Shown: positions 16,752 through 25,576, counted from the stretch's first letter. The stretch is DNA of 64,000 bases from Akkermansia muciniphila (GCA_945861535.1 CAMAUZ010000042.1:1-64000); one strand, 5' to 3'. Notes: generated by a model not told the origin, from the sequence alone. Translations and numbers: made by a program.

Positions 16752-17638
16752 GCCTCCGCCTCCAACTCCTCCAGGTCGCCCGCCTTTCCCCGCGCCTGCT
16801 CGGTGATTCGACCGACCTGGTCCGCGAGTTTTTCCGCAGCCGTTTGTCGGCGGAGGGTGCGGGGCTGGATCGCGACGGGCGGCCCGATCTTTATTACACG
16901 ATCTTCGCGCTCGCAGGCCTGCAGGCGCTCGACGCCGCGGTGCCGCGGGAAAAGGTGGTGGCGTTTCTGCTCAGTCACGGGGACGGCGCGAAGTTGGATT
17001 TCGTGCATGTCTCGTCGCTGGCGCGCTGCTGGGCGGCGGTCGGCCGCGAGCACCTGCCCGCCGGGTGCGCGGAGGCGCTGCTGGCGCGGATCGAGACGTT
17101 CCGCAAACCCGATGGCGGGTACGAAGGCGACGCGAAACTCGCGCATGGCACGGCTTACGGCGCCTTCGTGGCGCTCGGCGCTTACGAAGACCTCGGCCAC
17201 ACGCCGCCGAATATTTTGAAACTGGTGCAGAGCCTCAAGCGCCTCGAAACGCCGGACGGCGCGTGGAGCAACGTCCCCAACGCCCGCTTCGGCGCGACCA
17301 ACGCCACCGCGGGCGCGGTCACGCTCATCCGGCATCTCGGCTTTCCGGTGAACGAACGCGTCGGCGACTGGCTGCTGGCGCAGGTGCATCCGCAGGGCGG
17401 CTTTCTGGCCGTGCCCGGCGCGCCGATGCCGGACCTGCTGTCCACCGCGACGGCGATTCATGCGCTCGCCGCGATCGAGCGCCGGCTGCCGAGCGGCGTG
17501 CATGAGCGCTGCCTGGATTTCATCGACACGCTCTGGACAGCGCAGGGCGGCTTCCATGGCCACTGGGCGGACGATCATCTGGACGCGGAGTACACGTATT
17601 ACGCGCTGCTCGCGCTGGGGCATCTGAGCCTGGGATAG
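16748..17638 (+). CDS. Prenyltransferase/squalene-oxidase-repeat protein (protein prenyltransferase beta-like)
   Basis: A 296-residue soluble alpha-alpha barrel protein. Repeats of the family are visible: 'ETFRKPDGGYEGDAKLAHGT', 'LETPDGAWSNVPNARFGATN', 'WLLAQVHPQGGFLAVPGAPM' and 'LWTAQGGFHGHWADDHLDAE', each a QW-like Gly-rich turn after a helix. This resembles eukaryotic geranylgeranyl transferase beta subunits. The Asp-x-Cys zinc pair of true protein prenyltransferases is not evident: the matching segment reads 'MPDLLSTATA'. Enzymatic activity is therefore uncertain. The ATG overlaps the toxin stop (ATGA), making a coupled three-gene unit. No signal peptide is seen. It may be a terpene or lipid-binding enzyme. 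Confidence 0.82.
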   Translation: MSLRLQLLQVARLSPRLLGDSTDLVREFFRSRLSAEGAGLDRDGRPDLYYTIFALAGLQALDAAVPREKVVAFLLSHGDGAKLDFVHVSSLARCWAAVGREHLPAGCAEALLARIETFRKPDGGYEGDAKLAHGTAYGAFVALGAYEDLGHTPPNILKLVQSLKRLETPDGAWSNVPNARFGATNATAGAVTLIRHLGFPVNERVGDWLLAQVHPQGGFLAVPGAPMPDLLSTATAIHALAAIERRLPSGVHERCLDFIDTLWTAQGGFHGHWADDHLDAEYTYYALLALGHLSLG

Positions 17639-17739
17639 GCGCGAACGCAGTCGTAGCCGCCGACGTGAGGAGGCGGATCAGAAGTTGGGCGAGCACTTCC
17701 GCCGGCCGACGCACCTTCCGCCGCCCACGCTCTCGTCCC

Positions 17740-17919
17740 TTGTAGGAGTCGAGGTAACGAGACGCTAACCCCCTTCTGCGCGAGGCCCGTCCCAAACCGC
17801 CGCCCGCCGCGTCGTGAAACCGCGCTCCGGTTCCAGGCACCCGGATCTGGTATGGTCAGCGAGACTCAGGCGGCGTTTCGCTTGGAAAAAGTCCGTGCCT
17901 CGCACCCTCGACTCCTACA
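17740..17919. repeat. Family H element copy 2
   Basis: A 180-bp element starting TTGTAGGAGTCGAGG-TAACGAGAC and ending CCCTCGACTCCTACA. Its size and ends match copy 1 at 12743-12924, while the interior is quite different. A family G single arm (GTAGCCGCCGACGTGAGGAG) sits at 17653-17672. The rest of 17639-17974 holds no gene. Confidence 0.75.
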
Positions 17920-17974
17920 CGGCGGCGCACAATTCCTTTCCCCTCCGCCCCGTTTTCCACTCTGCTTCGCACCC

Positions 17975-18958
17975 ATGTCCAAAGACGCGCTTCGCATCAA
18001 GGCCACGCAATGGCTCGTGTTCGCCACCACGCTGTGGGGGCTGAGCTTTCCCGCGATGAAGGCGCTCGGGATGGCGCAGGAGCAGTTGCTGCCGGGGCGC
18101 AGCAGCTTCTTCATCGCGGCGCTGTGCGTGTTTTATCGCTTCGGTGCGGCGGCGCTGCTGATGGGACTGTTCGCCGTGCGGACGCTGCCGACGATCACGC
18201 GCGACGAGGTGTTCCACGGCCTGGGCATCGGCCTGTTTGGCGGGGTCGGGATTTTGTTTCAGATGGACGGGCTGGCGCGGACGGAGGCAAGCACGTCGGC
18301 GTTTCTCACGCAGTGCTATTGCCTGATCATTCCGGTGTGGGTCGCGTGCCGCGCGCGGCACTGGCCGCCGTGGAACGTCCTCACCGGCTGCGTCATCGTT
18401 GTGATCGGCATCGGCGTGTTGGCGAAGGTGGACCTGCGGGCGTTCCACCTCGGGCGGGGGGAACTCGAGACCATTCTCGCGTCCGTCGTTTTCACCGGGC
18501 AAATCCTGTGGCTGGAGCATCCGCGCTTTGTGAACTGCCGCGTCAGCCACTCGACCGCGGTACAATTTGCCGCGATGGCCTTGTCCGGTTTGCCGGTCGC
18601 CATCGCTACCACACAGGAACCCGGCGACTGGCTGCGCGCCTACAGCACGGCCCCGACGCTCGGCCTGCTCGCGGTGCTCCTGGTCTTCTGCACGCTCGGC
18701 GGCTACTTGCTGATGAACCAATGGCAGCGGCACGTCGGCGCGACGCTCGCCGGGCTGATCTATTGCGCGGAGCCGGTTTGCGCGAGCGCCTTCGCGCTGT
18801 TCCTGCCGGCGTGGTTCGGCGCGTGGGCGGGCATGGCGTATCCGAATGAAACGCTCACGCGCGACCTCCTCACCGGCGGCGGCCTGATTTTCGTCGCCAA
18901 CGTCCTGGCGCAGTGGCGCACGCCCGCCCCGGTCCCGCCGCCGTCGCGGGGAGAATGA
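17975..18958 (+). CDS. EamA/DMT family transporter
   Basis: A 327-residue membrane protein with about ten transmembrane helices arranged as two EamA repeats. The first begins 'KATQWLVFATTLWGLSFPAM', a typical EamA opening, and helix pairs such as 'TGCVIVVIGIGVLAKVDL' follow. The second half contains 'GATLAGLIYCAEPVCASAFA', the matching helix of repeat two. Such proteins export amino acids, nucleobases or other small metabolites; the substrate cannot be told here. The start is the ATG at 17975. The frame runs open to 17852, but that stretch lies in family H DNA. It stands alone. Confidence 0.9.
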   Translation: MSKDALRIKATQWLVFATTLWGLSFPAMKALGMAQEQLLPGRSSFFIAALCVFYRFGAAALLMGLFAVRTLPTITRDEVFHGLGIGLFGGVGILFQMDGLARTEASTSAFLTQCYCLIIPVWVACRARHWPPWNVLTGCVIVVIGIGVLAKVDLRAFHLGRGELETILASVVFTGQILWLEHPRFVNCRVSHSTAVQFAAMALSGLPVAIATTQEPGDWLRAYSTAPTLGLLAVLLVFCTLGGYLLMNQWQRHVGATLAGLIYCAEPVCASAFALFLPAWFGAWAGMAYPNETLTRDLLTGGGLIFVANVLAQWRTPAPVPPPSRGE

Positions 18959-19005
18959 GCGGGGTTCGCCGCGGTTTTGCGGAGAACGGTTTTTTTGAGA
19001 AAGAA

Positions 19006-19035
19006 GCGCAAAGCGCAAAGCGCAAAGCGCAAAGC
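19006..19035. repeat. Heptamer array, four units of GCGCAAA
   Basis: Four perfect GCGCAAA units plus a partial one, downstream of the DMT transporter. This is the only perfect array in the window. Confidence 0.92.
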
Positions 19036-19106
19036 ATTAAAAGGCGGTGAGGGCGCATCGGAGTTTCTTGTAACGGTCGGTGCAGGTTGGCGCAGTCCCG
19101 CAGGCA

Positions 19107-19180
19107 CGACCGAAGATAGCCCAGCACTTGAGTGCTGGGTGTGCGGTCGGGAAACCGGAAAGTCCCGGCAGGGACGAAAG
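19107..19180. repeat. Pair of perfect small hairpins
   Basis: CCCAGCACTTGAGTGCTGGG (19120-19139) is a perfect 20-bp palindrome, and GTCCCGGCAGGGAC (19162-19175) is another. ACGACCGA and GCGGTCGG flank the first. The rest of 18959-19529 shows no recognisable gene; a weak plus-strand frame from 19273 lacks protein-like features. Confidence 0.7.
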
Positions 19181-19529
19181 AGGCGGGACGGCGCACGGTT
19201 TCTTTCGCCCGCTGGGCTGGGGATGGGAATCAGACCGCGTGCATGAAGCTGGGATGCGCCCGGCCCTGACGAATGGCTCGGTGGCAAGCGGGCGGATTCA
19301 TGGGCGCAGTCATGGCTTTCCGTGTTTTCGCCTGGAGGATGCCCAGCGAACGTGGCGAACGGGCACCGGAACAAACCCTCGTGGCAGCAAGGGTTTCGTC
19401 CCCATTTGACCGTCCCGCAGGAAGGCGCGCACCCGGGGTTGGCGACGCCGCTGTCTTTTTCCGTGACCCGGCGATCAAATTGCGGGTACTTACACGGACA
19501 TTGGCAACCACCGCTGACCCTCTCGCACC

Positions 19530-19952
19530 ATGAACAACCTCCATACGACCCCCTCGATTCTTTTCACTCTCGCGTGGCTCCTCGCCGCTGCGGTCGCTCC
19601 GGCGACCGCCGCGGACAAATCCACTCCGGCCGCCATCCAGCATGTGGATGCCGCGGGCGGCGAGAAGCTGCTCGGCGAGAAAAAGGGCACGGTCGTGCTC
19701 GATATCCGGACGGCCAAGGAATTCGCGGCCGGACATATCGTCGCCGCGCGGAACCTGGATTTTTACGCCACCAATTTTGAGAAGCAGCTCGCCGAACTGG
19801 ACCGCACCAAAACGTATCTGGTGCATTGCGCGTCGGGCGGGCGGAGCGGGCGTTCGCTGGAGATGTTCAAGAAGCTCAAGTTCGAATCGGTGTATCACCT
19901 CGACGGCGGCTTCAACGCCTGGCAGCGCGCGGGCAAACCGGTCGAGAAGTGA
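19530..19952 (+). CDS. Exported single-domain rhodanese
   Basis: A 140-residue protein. Residues 1-27 are a signal peptide ending 'VAPATAAD'. The rhodanese domain begins 'IQHVDAAGGEKLLGEKKGTV' and 'VLDIRTAKEFAAGHI' (the conserved D-R and E-F-x-x-G-H-I signature). The catalytic loop is 'HCASGGRSG' with Cys100, and the C-terminal 'VYHLDGGFNAWQRAGKPVEK' is standard. It transfers sulfur from thiosulfate-like donors to thiols in the periplasm. It follows a long gap with no partner gene. Confidence 0.92.
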   Translation: MNNLHTTPSILFTLAWLLAAAVAPATAADKSTPAAIQHVDAAGGEKLLGEKKGTVVLDIRTAKEFAAGHIVAARNLDFYATNFEKQLAELDRTKTYLVHCASGGRSGRSLEMFKKLKFESVYHLDGGFNAWQRAGKPVEK

Positions 19953-19957
19953 GGGGC

Positions 19958-20109
19958 GGCAGGGGAAACGGGGACAGGGGAATTTTGGCAGGGGAATGGG
20001 GAGGTAGGGAATTAGTTCTTCAGCGCTGCCTGTTTTTTTCCCATTCCATTGCCCCAAATTCCCCTGCCAACTTTTCCCTGCCAAAGCTTCCCCTGCGCTA
20101 ATTCCCCTG
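19958..20109. repeat. Family D inverted repeat overlapping the end of yihY
   Basis: The left part carries GGCAGGGGAAACGGGG and CAGGGGAATTTTGGC-AGGGGAATGGGG. The right part carries CCCATTCCATTGCCCC-AAATTCCCCTGCC and then three more CCCCTG/CCCTGCC words. The arms pair over about 27 bp. Its right end includes the stop codon of the minus-strand YihY gene. Confidence 0.8.
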
Positions 20110-21564
20110 TTTCACATCCCTGTGCCCGGCGATGGCGCGACGCACCAACTCGTCGAGCGTTGTCGCGAGGGCCGCCTGTTTTTCCGCGAGCTGGATGCGC
20201 TCGAATTCCTCGGCGACCAGCGCGCGCTGCGGACCATCGGCGGTCCCTGGCAGCGGGCTGCCGCCGGTGCGCAGCGCCTGGAGGATTTCGTGGCAGGTGA
20301 TCGCCACCAGCGGCCGGGCCGGCGCGTAGGCTTTTTCCACTCCGGCCACTTCGCACAGCAACCGCCCTTGCAGGAGAGCGCCGAGGATCTTGCTCAGGAG
20401 TTGCGAGGGAATCGCGAGGGCCAGAGCGATCTCCGAACTGGTCGGCGATTTTTGGCCCTGCTGAAACCGCAGCGCCACCATGAGCATCAGGCGCAGCGCG
20501 ATGAATTCGCGGCCCGTTTCGGTGACGTTGGCGACCTCGCGTTCCTGCAGATAGGCGTGGCGGTTCTGGAACACATACGCGACCTGCGCGCCGAACAGCA
20601 GGATGGTCCACGAGAGATACAGCCCGACCATCACGACCGGCACCATGCCGAGGCTGCCGTAGATTTTCTCCTGCGTGACCACGCGCGAGACGTAGAAGAC
20701 GCTCAGAAGATTGTTGAGCTGCCAGAGCGTCCCCCCCACCGCCCCGCCGACGAGCGCCGCCCGCCAGTCCACCCGCGTGTTGGGCATCAACTGGTAGAAC
20801 ACCATGAAGGCCGCGCCCATGATGAGAAACGGGAGGAATTTGAAGGCAAACATCAGCGCCCCGCCGGCACCCCACGGCAGCTCGGCGATCGTCGCCTTGG
20901 TGGCCGTGAAAAACGGGCTGCTGGTCAGCGCCAGCGCGGCCATCAGCAGCAGCGGCCCGAGCGTGAGCGCCGCCCAGTATTGCACCACGCGCGCAAACCA
21001 GTTCCGCCCGCGGGTCACGCCCCAGATGTCGTTAAACGTGTCCTCGATCCGCGCCAGCATCGTGATGGCCATGAACAGCAGCGCCACCATGCCGGTGGCC
21101 CCGAGCGCGCCGCTGCGCACTTTGGTGACGTACTCGTTGATGCGCTCGACCACTTCGCGGCGCGTCGCGCGGGTTTTCTCCTCCTCGGCCGTGGTCGGGG
21201 CGCTGCCGGGGCTGTCCGTGCCGACGGTAACGAACGACGATTGCGCGGTCAGGCTGCTGACCAGGGTTTCGATCAATTGTTTGCTGCGTTGCTCACCCTC
21301 ATTTTTCAACAGGCTCACCGCCACGCTCGCGATCACCGCCAGCATCGGCACCAGCGCCAGCAGGCTCGCGTACGCCAGAGCGGACGCGCGTACCGGACAG
21401 CGGTTGCGCACGAAAGCCACGCCGACGGTCACCCAGAAATGGAGGAACTTCTGCCCCGGCGTGAGCGGCGTTCCGCGGTCCGCGAAGTCGAACAACTTGT
21501 CCGTGCGCGAAACCGCCACCTCGGGATCGGTCGGTGGGGGGGTGGGAATCGTCGCGGTGGGCAT
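20098..21564 (-). CDS. YihY/BrkB family inner membrane protein
   Basis: A 488-residue protein with five to six transmembrane helices: 'RASALAYASLLALVPMLAVI' opening the domain, 'GATGMVALLFMAITMLARIE', 'LTLGPLLLMAALALTS', 'LMFAFKFLPFLIMGAAFMVF' and 'SLGMVPVVMVGLYLSWTILLFGAQ' (split here by eye). The family signature 'NDIWGVTRGRNWFARV' follows the second helix. The C-terminal 150 residues are soluble and contain a winged-helix-like segment ('TSSEIALALAIPSQLLSKIL'), as in longer YihY relatives. Its role in other bacteria is unsettled. The last codons (Gln-Gly-Asn, stop) fall inside a family D repeat. Confidence 0.9.
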   Translation of the reverse strand: MPTATIPTPPPTDPEVAVSRTDKLFDFADRGTPLTPGQKFLHFWVTVGVAFVRNRCPVRASALAYASLLALVPMLAVIASVAVSLLKNEGEQRSKQLIETLVSSLTAQSSFVTVGTDSPGSAPTTAEEEKTRATRREVVERINEYVTKVRSGALGATGMVALLFMAITMLARIEDTFNDIWGVTRGRNWFARVVQYWAALTLGPLLLMAALALTSSPFFTATKATIAELPWGAGGALMFAFKFLPFLIMGAAFMVFYQLMPNTRVDWRAALVGGAVGGTLWQLNNLLSVFYVSRVVTQEKIYGSLGMVPVVMVGLYLSWTILLFGAQVAYVFQNRHAYLQEREVANVTETGREFIALRLMLMVALRFQQGQKSPTSSEIALALAIPSQLLSKILGALLQGRLLCEVAGVEKAYAPARPLVAITCHEILQALRTGGSPLPGTADGPQRALVAEEFERIQLAEKQAALATTLDELVRRAIAGHRDVKQGN

Positions 21565-21616
21565 AAGTGCGGCCGCAGGCTAGCAGAGCGCCCCCAAGCG
21601 TCAACGGCCTGCCCCC

Positions 21617-21690
21617 GGAGCGCGGCTGTGTCCTCCGGGGATCCGCCGCAGCGGCCCGAATTCCCGTAGGCACCCGCTTGAATCAGAGGC
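21617..21690 (-). repeat. Family B fragment
   Basis: GGAGCGCGGCTGTGTCC, CCGCCGCAGCGGCCCGAATTC and AGGCACCCG match the reverse complement of the right half of the family B copy at 8606-8734. The left half is missing. Confidence 0.7.
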
Positions 21691-21835
21691 GTCCCATGGC
21701 CAAGCCGATTTCTGGCTGGCCGCTGGTCGCGAAAGCCGGTTGCGCTCCCGTGCTCGCCTCCGCTTCGTGCCGGAGGCACGACGCGGAGGCAAGGCCGGGC
21801 GCACGACGGGGTCCGAAAGAAAATGTCCAAACTCC

Positions 21836-21973
21836 AGGGTCAGGCTTCCAGCCTCACGGTTCGGGCGGCATTCCTGCCGCCCGTGCCCCGCGCCAGCGTG
21901 GCGAAGCGGCAGGGCCGGGAACACGGGGCACGGATGCCCCGCGAACTGGAAGGCAGGGATGCCTGGTCCACAC
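21836..21973. repeat. Family E element copy 1 (divergent)
   Basis: CAGGCTTCCAGCCTCACG, GGGCGGCATTCCTGCCGCCC, then GGGAACACGGGGCACGGATG, CCCCGCGAACTGGAAGGC and AGGGATGCCTGGTCCAC. The word order matches copies at 25577, 29992 and 58678, with more differences. Confidence 0.75.
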
Positions 21974-22025
21974 AAGCGCGAGCCGCGAAGCGATGGGGCT
22001 TTTTCGCGCCTCCATTCTGCCCGCA

Positions 22026-23291
22026 CTAAAACCCCCGGTTCGCGCGCCAGAGGAGGACGCCGCCGATGGTTTGAAAGAGGAAATTCGGAATCCACAGAAT
22101 GAGATGCGGGAAATACTCGGGCCGCGTTTCCATCGCCTGGCCGAGGATGATGAAGCTGTAGTAGATCACGACCAGGATGAGCGCCAGCGCCATGCCGATG
22201 CTCGTCTCGCGGCGATGCGCACGGATGCCCAGCGGGATGCCGATGAGGGTGAAACCCACGCAGGCAAAGGCGAAGGAGATCTGCCGGTGCATCTGCACTT
22301 TGATGGGCGTGGCATCCACGCCGAGCCGCTCGGTCGCGCGCAGCTCGCGCTGGAGCTGGGAGAAGGTCATCTCGCTGATCTTGGGTTTTTGCAGTGTCGG
22401 GGTGACGCGATTGAAATCCACCACCACGGTGATCTGGCCCGCGGACGCGACTTCCCAATCCTCTTCAAACGCGGGCGCGGGCGGGGTTGCGACGGTGTTG
22501 CTTTTGCCGTCCGCGCCCGCGCTGGCGACGGCGTTGGTGCCAGTTCCGACACCGGCCAACACGTTGGTCGCGAACGCCGCGTTGGTGGCCGGGAGCGCGC
22601 CGGGAACGGCGTTCGTGCCGGGCGGTGGCGGCTGACGATGTTTCACCCGCAGCGTGATCTGGGCATCGAAGAGATCGAATAGATACTGCCGTTTTTTTTC
22701 ATCGAATTTGATTTTGCCCTTGGTGGCGCGGGTGCGCTGCACGAGTTCGCCGTCCTCGATGCGGTGGATGACCACATTCTCGACATCGTCGCCCTTGCGT
22801 TTGCCGATGTAGATCACGTAGCCGGGAAAGTCGCTGATGAAGGTCTTCTCCATGAGGAGCGCGTTCGGTTGCTGGAAGCCGAGGCGGAAGAGGAGCCGCT
22901 TGTAAGCGACGCGGCATTGCGGGGCGATTTCCATGTTGATGGCCGCCGCGAGTCCGCTGAGGGCGAGGCTCAAAATGAGGATTGGTGTGATGAGCGCGAG
23001 CAGGCTCACGCCGCCGGCGCGCACGGCGGTCAGCTCGTGATCGGCGCTGAAACGGCCGAAAACGAGCAGCGTGGCGGTGAGCATTCCCATGGGCAGCGCG
23101 AACACGAGGACGAAGGGAATCAGCAGCGCCACGGCCTGCAGCACGCCGCCGAGCGAGGCCTGGCGATTGAGCAGAAGCGTGAGGATTTCCTTCAGCACGT
23201 TGCCCAGCAGCAGGACAAAGATGAACACCGCGACGCTGAGCAACAGCGCCGCCACCACCTGGCGGGTGAGGTAGAGGTGAAGGGTTTTCAT
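22026..23291 (-). CDS. LptF/LptG family permease
   Basis: A 421-residue protein beginning 'MKTLHLYLTRQVVAALLLSV'. Three N-terminal helices (10-125) hold 'VFALPMGMLTATLLVFGRFS' and 'ELTAVRAGGVSLLALITPIL', the conserved coupling region for the LptB ATPase. A periplasmic beta-jellyroll (about 150-330) has an unusual Ala/Asn/Thr-rich insert around 245-285. Three C-terminal helices end 'WIPNFLFQTIGGVLLWRANR'. LptF and LptG move lipopolysaccharide from the inner membrane to the LptC-LptA bridge. Only one permease gene is here, so the partner and LptB must be elsewhere. The start is the ATG at 23291; the open frame up to 23426 is repeat DNA. Confidence 0.9.
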   Translation of the reverse strand: MKTLHLYLTRQVVAALLLSVAVFIFVLLLGNVLKEILTLLLNRQASLGGVLQAVALLIPFVLVFALPMGMLTATLLVFGRFSADHELTAVRAGGVSLLALITPILILSLALSGLAAAINMEIAPQCRVAYKRLLFRLGFQQPNALLMEKTFISDFPGYVIYIGKRKGDDVENVVIHRIEDGELVQRTRATKGKIKFDEKKRQYLFDLFDAQITLRVKHRQPPPPGTNAVPGALPATNAAFATNVLAGVGTGTNAVASAGADGKSNTVATPPAPAFEEDWEVASAGQITVVVDFNRVTPTLQKPKISEMTFSQLQRELRATERLGVDATPIKVQMHRQISFAFACVGFTLIGIPLGIRAHRRETSIGMALALILVVIYYSFIILGQAMETRPEYFPHLILWIPNFLFQTIGGVLLWRANRGF

Positions 23292-23372
23292 CTGCGGGCG
23301 CGCGGATGTTCGGGCGGGCGGTGGGGAGGTGTCACGGGAAATGTTTTTTCGGGGGGAGGGAGAGGTGAAGCG

Positions 23373-23651
23373 TTGAAAAGTTAAAGGGTTGAAGGGGACC
23401 GGGACGAGCGCCGCCCGCCGCTTCAACCGTTAACCCGGAGATTTCACAGTCCCTTCGGATCCCCAGGCCGTCCGCCCTTGTAGCGCAGGTTTCCAAACCT
23501 GCTGTGTCGCCGACTTCCAAGTCGGCAGGGTGTCGGCCTAGCCGGACGCGCGGCGGGTTTAGAAACCCGCGACACAGCAGGCTTGGCAGCCTGCGCTACA
23601 GAATGTGCATGAAATATCGGGGGTAAACCCATTAACCCTTCAACCTTTCAC
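23373..23651. repeat. Nested palindrome: family F inside a GGGTTGAA/TTCAACCC pair
   Basis: Inner family F (23479-23600): TGTAGCGCAGGTTTCC-AAACCTGCTGTGTCGC at the left and GCGACACAGCAGGCTTGGC-AGCCTGCGCTACA at the right, with a CGACTTCCAAGTCGG hairpin between them. Outer arms: GTTGAAAAGTTAAAGGGTTG (about 23374) and TTAACCCTTCAACCTTTCA (about 23632). The gap 23292-23716 has no gene. Confidence 0.8.
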
Positions 23652-23716
23652 CGCCCCCGAAACGCCGTGCCCCCACCTCCGGCCAACCCCACCCCGCCTC
23701 ACCCTCCTGCCCCTCC

Positions 23717-25327
23717 TCACCCCGCCGTCAGCGCTGCACGCGCATCGTCGGCCGCGCCGGTTTTCTCGAGGAAATAATCGTAGCCACCGGGATACGAGGC
23801 GACCTGCCCGGCGTTCACATGCAGCACCTTCGTCGCGAGCCGGCGGATGCAATGCACATCGTGGGAGATGAACACCAGCGTGCCTTCGTACCGTTCGAGC
23901 GCGAGCGTGAGCGACTCGACCGTGAGGATGTCCAGATGCGTGGTCGGTTCGTCCATCAGCAGCAGGTTCGGCGGATCGACGAGGAATTTTACCAGGTTCA
24001 GCCGGCTCTTCTCACCGCCGCTGAGCACCGCGGTTTTTTTGTGAATGTCATCCTTGCGAAACATGAAAGAACCCAGCACGCCACGCACTTCGTCCTCGCG
24101 CATCACCGGCGCGCTGGCGACGACCTCTTCGAGGACCGTGCGCTCGGGATCGAGGGACGCCGCGCGATGCTGGCTGTAATAGCCGAGCACGCCGTTGTGC
24201 CCGAGGTCGCGCTCGCCCTGCTGGAACGGCACCAGGCCGGCGATGATCTTGAGCAGCGTGGATTTGCCCGCGCCGTTCGGCCCGACCAGCACCGTCCGCT
24301 CGCCCCGCTCGACGATGAGATCGAGGCCGCGATAAACGTGGTTGGTGCCGTAGGCCATGTGGATGTTGCGCAACTGCACGGCGCGCTGCGGTCCGCGCGG
24401 CGGCGGCGGAATCTGGAAGCGGAACGGCTTCCGCGGCGCGAGCGGTTTCTCGATCAGCTCGAGGCGCTCGATTTGCTTGAGCTTGCTCTGCGCCTGCGAG
24501 GCCTTGGACGGGATGGCGCGGAAGCGGTCGGCGAACTCCTGCAACGCCTGGATTTCCTTCTGCTGGTTTTTGTGCGCGGCCAGTTGCTGTTCGTAGCGCT
24601 CCTCGCGTTGCCGCAGGTAGTCCGTGTAATTGCCCGTGTAGCCGATGAGCTTCTTCTCCGCGATTTCGTACACCTGCGTGACAATCTCCTCCATGAACTG
24701 CCGGTCGTGGGAAATCAGCAGCACCGCGCCGGAATAATTCTTCAGGTAACTCTGGAGCCACAGCAGCGCGAGCAAATCCAGATGGTTCGTCGGCTCGTCG
24801 AGCAGGAGCAAATCCGGCTCCATCACCAGCAGCCGCGCCAGCCGCGCGCGCATGATCCAGCCGCCGCTCATCTCCTTGGCCTTGCGATGGAAGTCCGTCT
24901 CGCGATAGCCCAGCCCGCGCAACATTTTCTTCGCCTTGGTCTCGACCTGCGCATCGGTGAGCGCGTCGTGCTTGGCGTGCGCCTCGAGATATTCGGGGCC
25001 GGACACTTCGCCCGCGGCCTCGAGTTCATGCAGGCGTTTTTCGAGCTGCGGCAGTTCATCCACGCGGCCCGTGGCGACATCGAGAATCGTTTCGTCCCCG
25101 AGCGCCTCGCCCTCCTGCGGCAGGTAGCCGACCATCGTCCACTCGTCGCGCGCGACCGTGCCCGAGTCGGGAATCTTCTGTTTGAGGATGATGGAAAAGA
25201 GCGTGGTCTTGCCGGCGCCATTCGGCCCGACCAGCGCCACGCGGTCGCCGTAATTGACATTGAATGACGCGTCCTCAAACAGCACGCGACCGCCCAGGGT
25301 CATCTTCAACTCTCGAATTGTAAGCAT
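23717..25327 (-). CDS. ABC-F family ATPase
   Basis: A 536-residue protein with two ABC ATPase domains and no membrane segment. Domain 1: Walker A GPNGAGKT (34-41), signature 'EMSGGWIMRARLARLL', Walker B 'LLLLDEPTNHLDLLAL'. Domain 2: a second GPNGAGKS, 'VLSGGEKSRLNLVK' and 'LLLMDEPTTHLDILTVE'. The charged helical linker between them (about 225-310) is the P-site tRNA interaction motif of ABC-F proteins, which rescue or tune translating ribosomes. It is closest in form to the Uup/YheS/EttA groups; I cannot tell which. Housekeeping or antibiotic-protective roles are both possible. Confidence 0.93.
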   Translation of the reverse strand: MLTIRELKMTLGGRVLFEDASFNVNYGDRVALVGPNGAGKTTLFSIILKQKIPDSGTVARDEWTMVGYLPQEGEALGDETILDVATGRVDELPQLEKRLHELEAAGEVSGPEYLEAHAKHDALTDAQVETKAKKMLRGLGYRETDFHRKAKEMSGGWIMRARLARLLVMEPDLLLLDEPTNHLDLLALLWLQSYLKNYSGAVLLISHDRQFMEEIVTQVYEIAEKKLIGYTGNYTDYLRQREERYEQQLAAHKNQQKEIQALQEFADRFRAIPSKASQAQSKLKQIERLELIEKPLAPRKPFRFQIPPPPRGPQRAVQLRNIHMAYGTNHVYRGLDLIVERGERTVLVGPNGAGKSTLLKIIAGLVPFQQGERDLGHNGVLGYYSQHRAASLDPERTVLEEVVASAPVMREDEVRGVLGSFMFRKDDIHKKTAVLSGGEKSRLNLVKFLVDPPNLLLMDEPTTHLDILTVESLTLALERYEGTLVFISHDVHCIRRLATKVLHVNAGQVASYPGGYDYFLEKTGAADDARAALTAG

Positions 25328-25576
25328 GAGAAAAAATTTGTCTGCGCCGACGACCGGCCGGCCACCAACGGGAAGAACGGGGGAGCCATTCCGCGGGAGA
25401 GCCGGAACTCGGGGTTAGCCGGCCGCGACGAGCGCGACAAAGTAGGGTTGTGCGGAGTGGCGTCAATGGCCCATTTGGAACGGCGGGGGTGCCGGGCGCA
25501 TCGCAGTTTCCTGCAACCGTCGGCAGGCTCGGGTGCCGTGCTCGCGGCAACCTGCGGCGGCACGCGCGCGGGCGCG

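Noticed and set aside
12743-17919. Family H pair as the ends of one composite transposon spanning 12.7-17.9 kb
   Set aside because: No transposase or resistance-like cargo lies between, and each element has its own pair of inverted ends.
19006-19035. Heptamer arrays as a CRISPR array
   Set aside because: The units are 7 bp with no spacers, and no cas gene is present.
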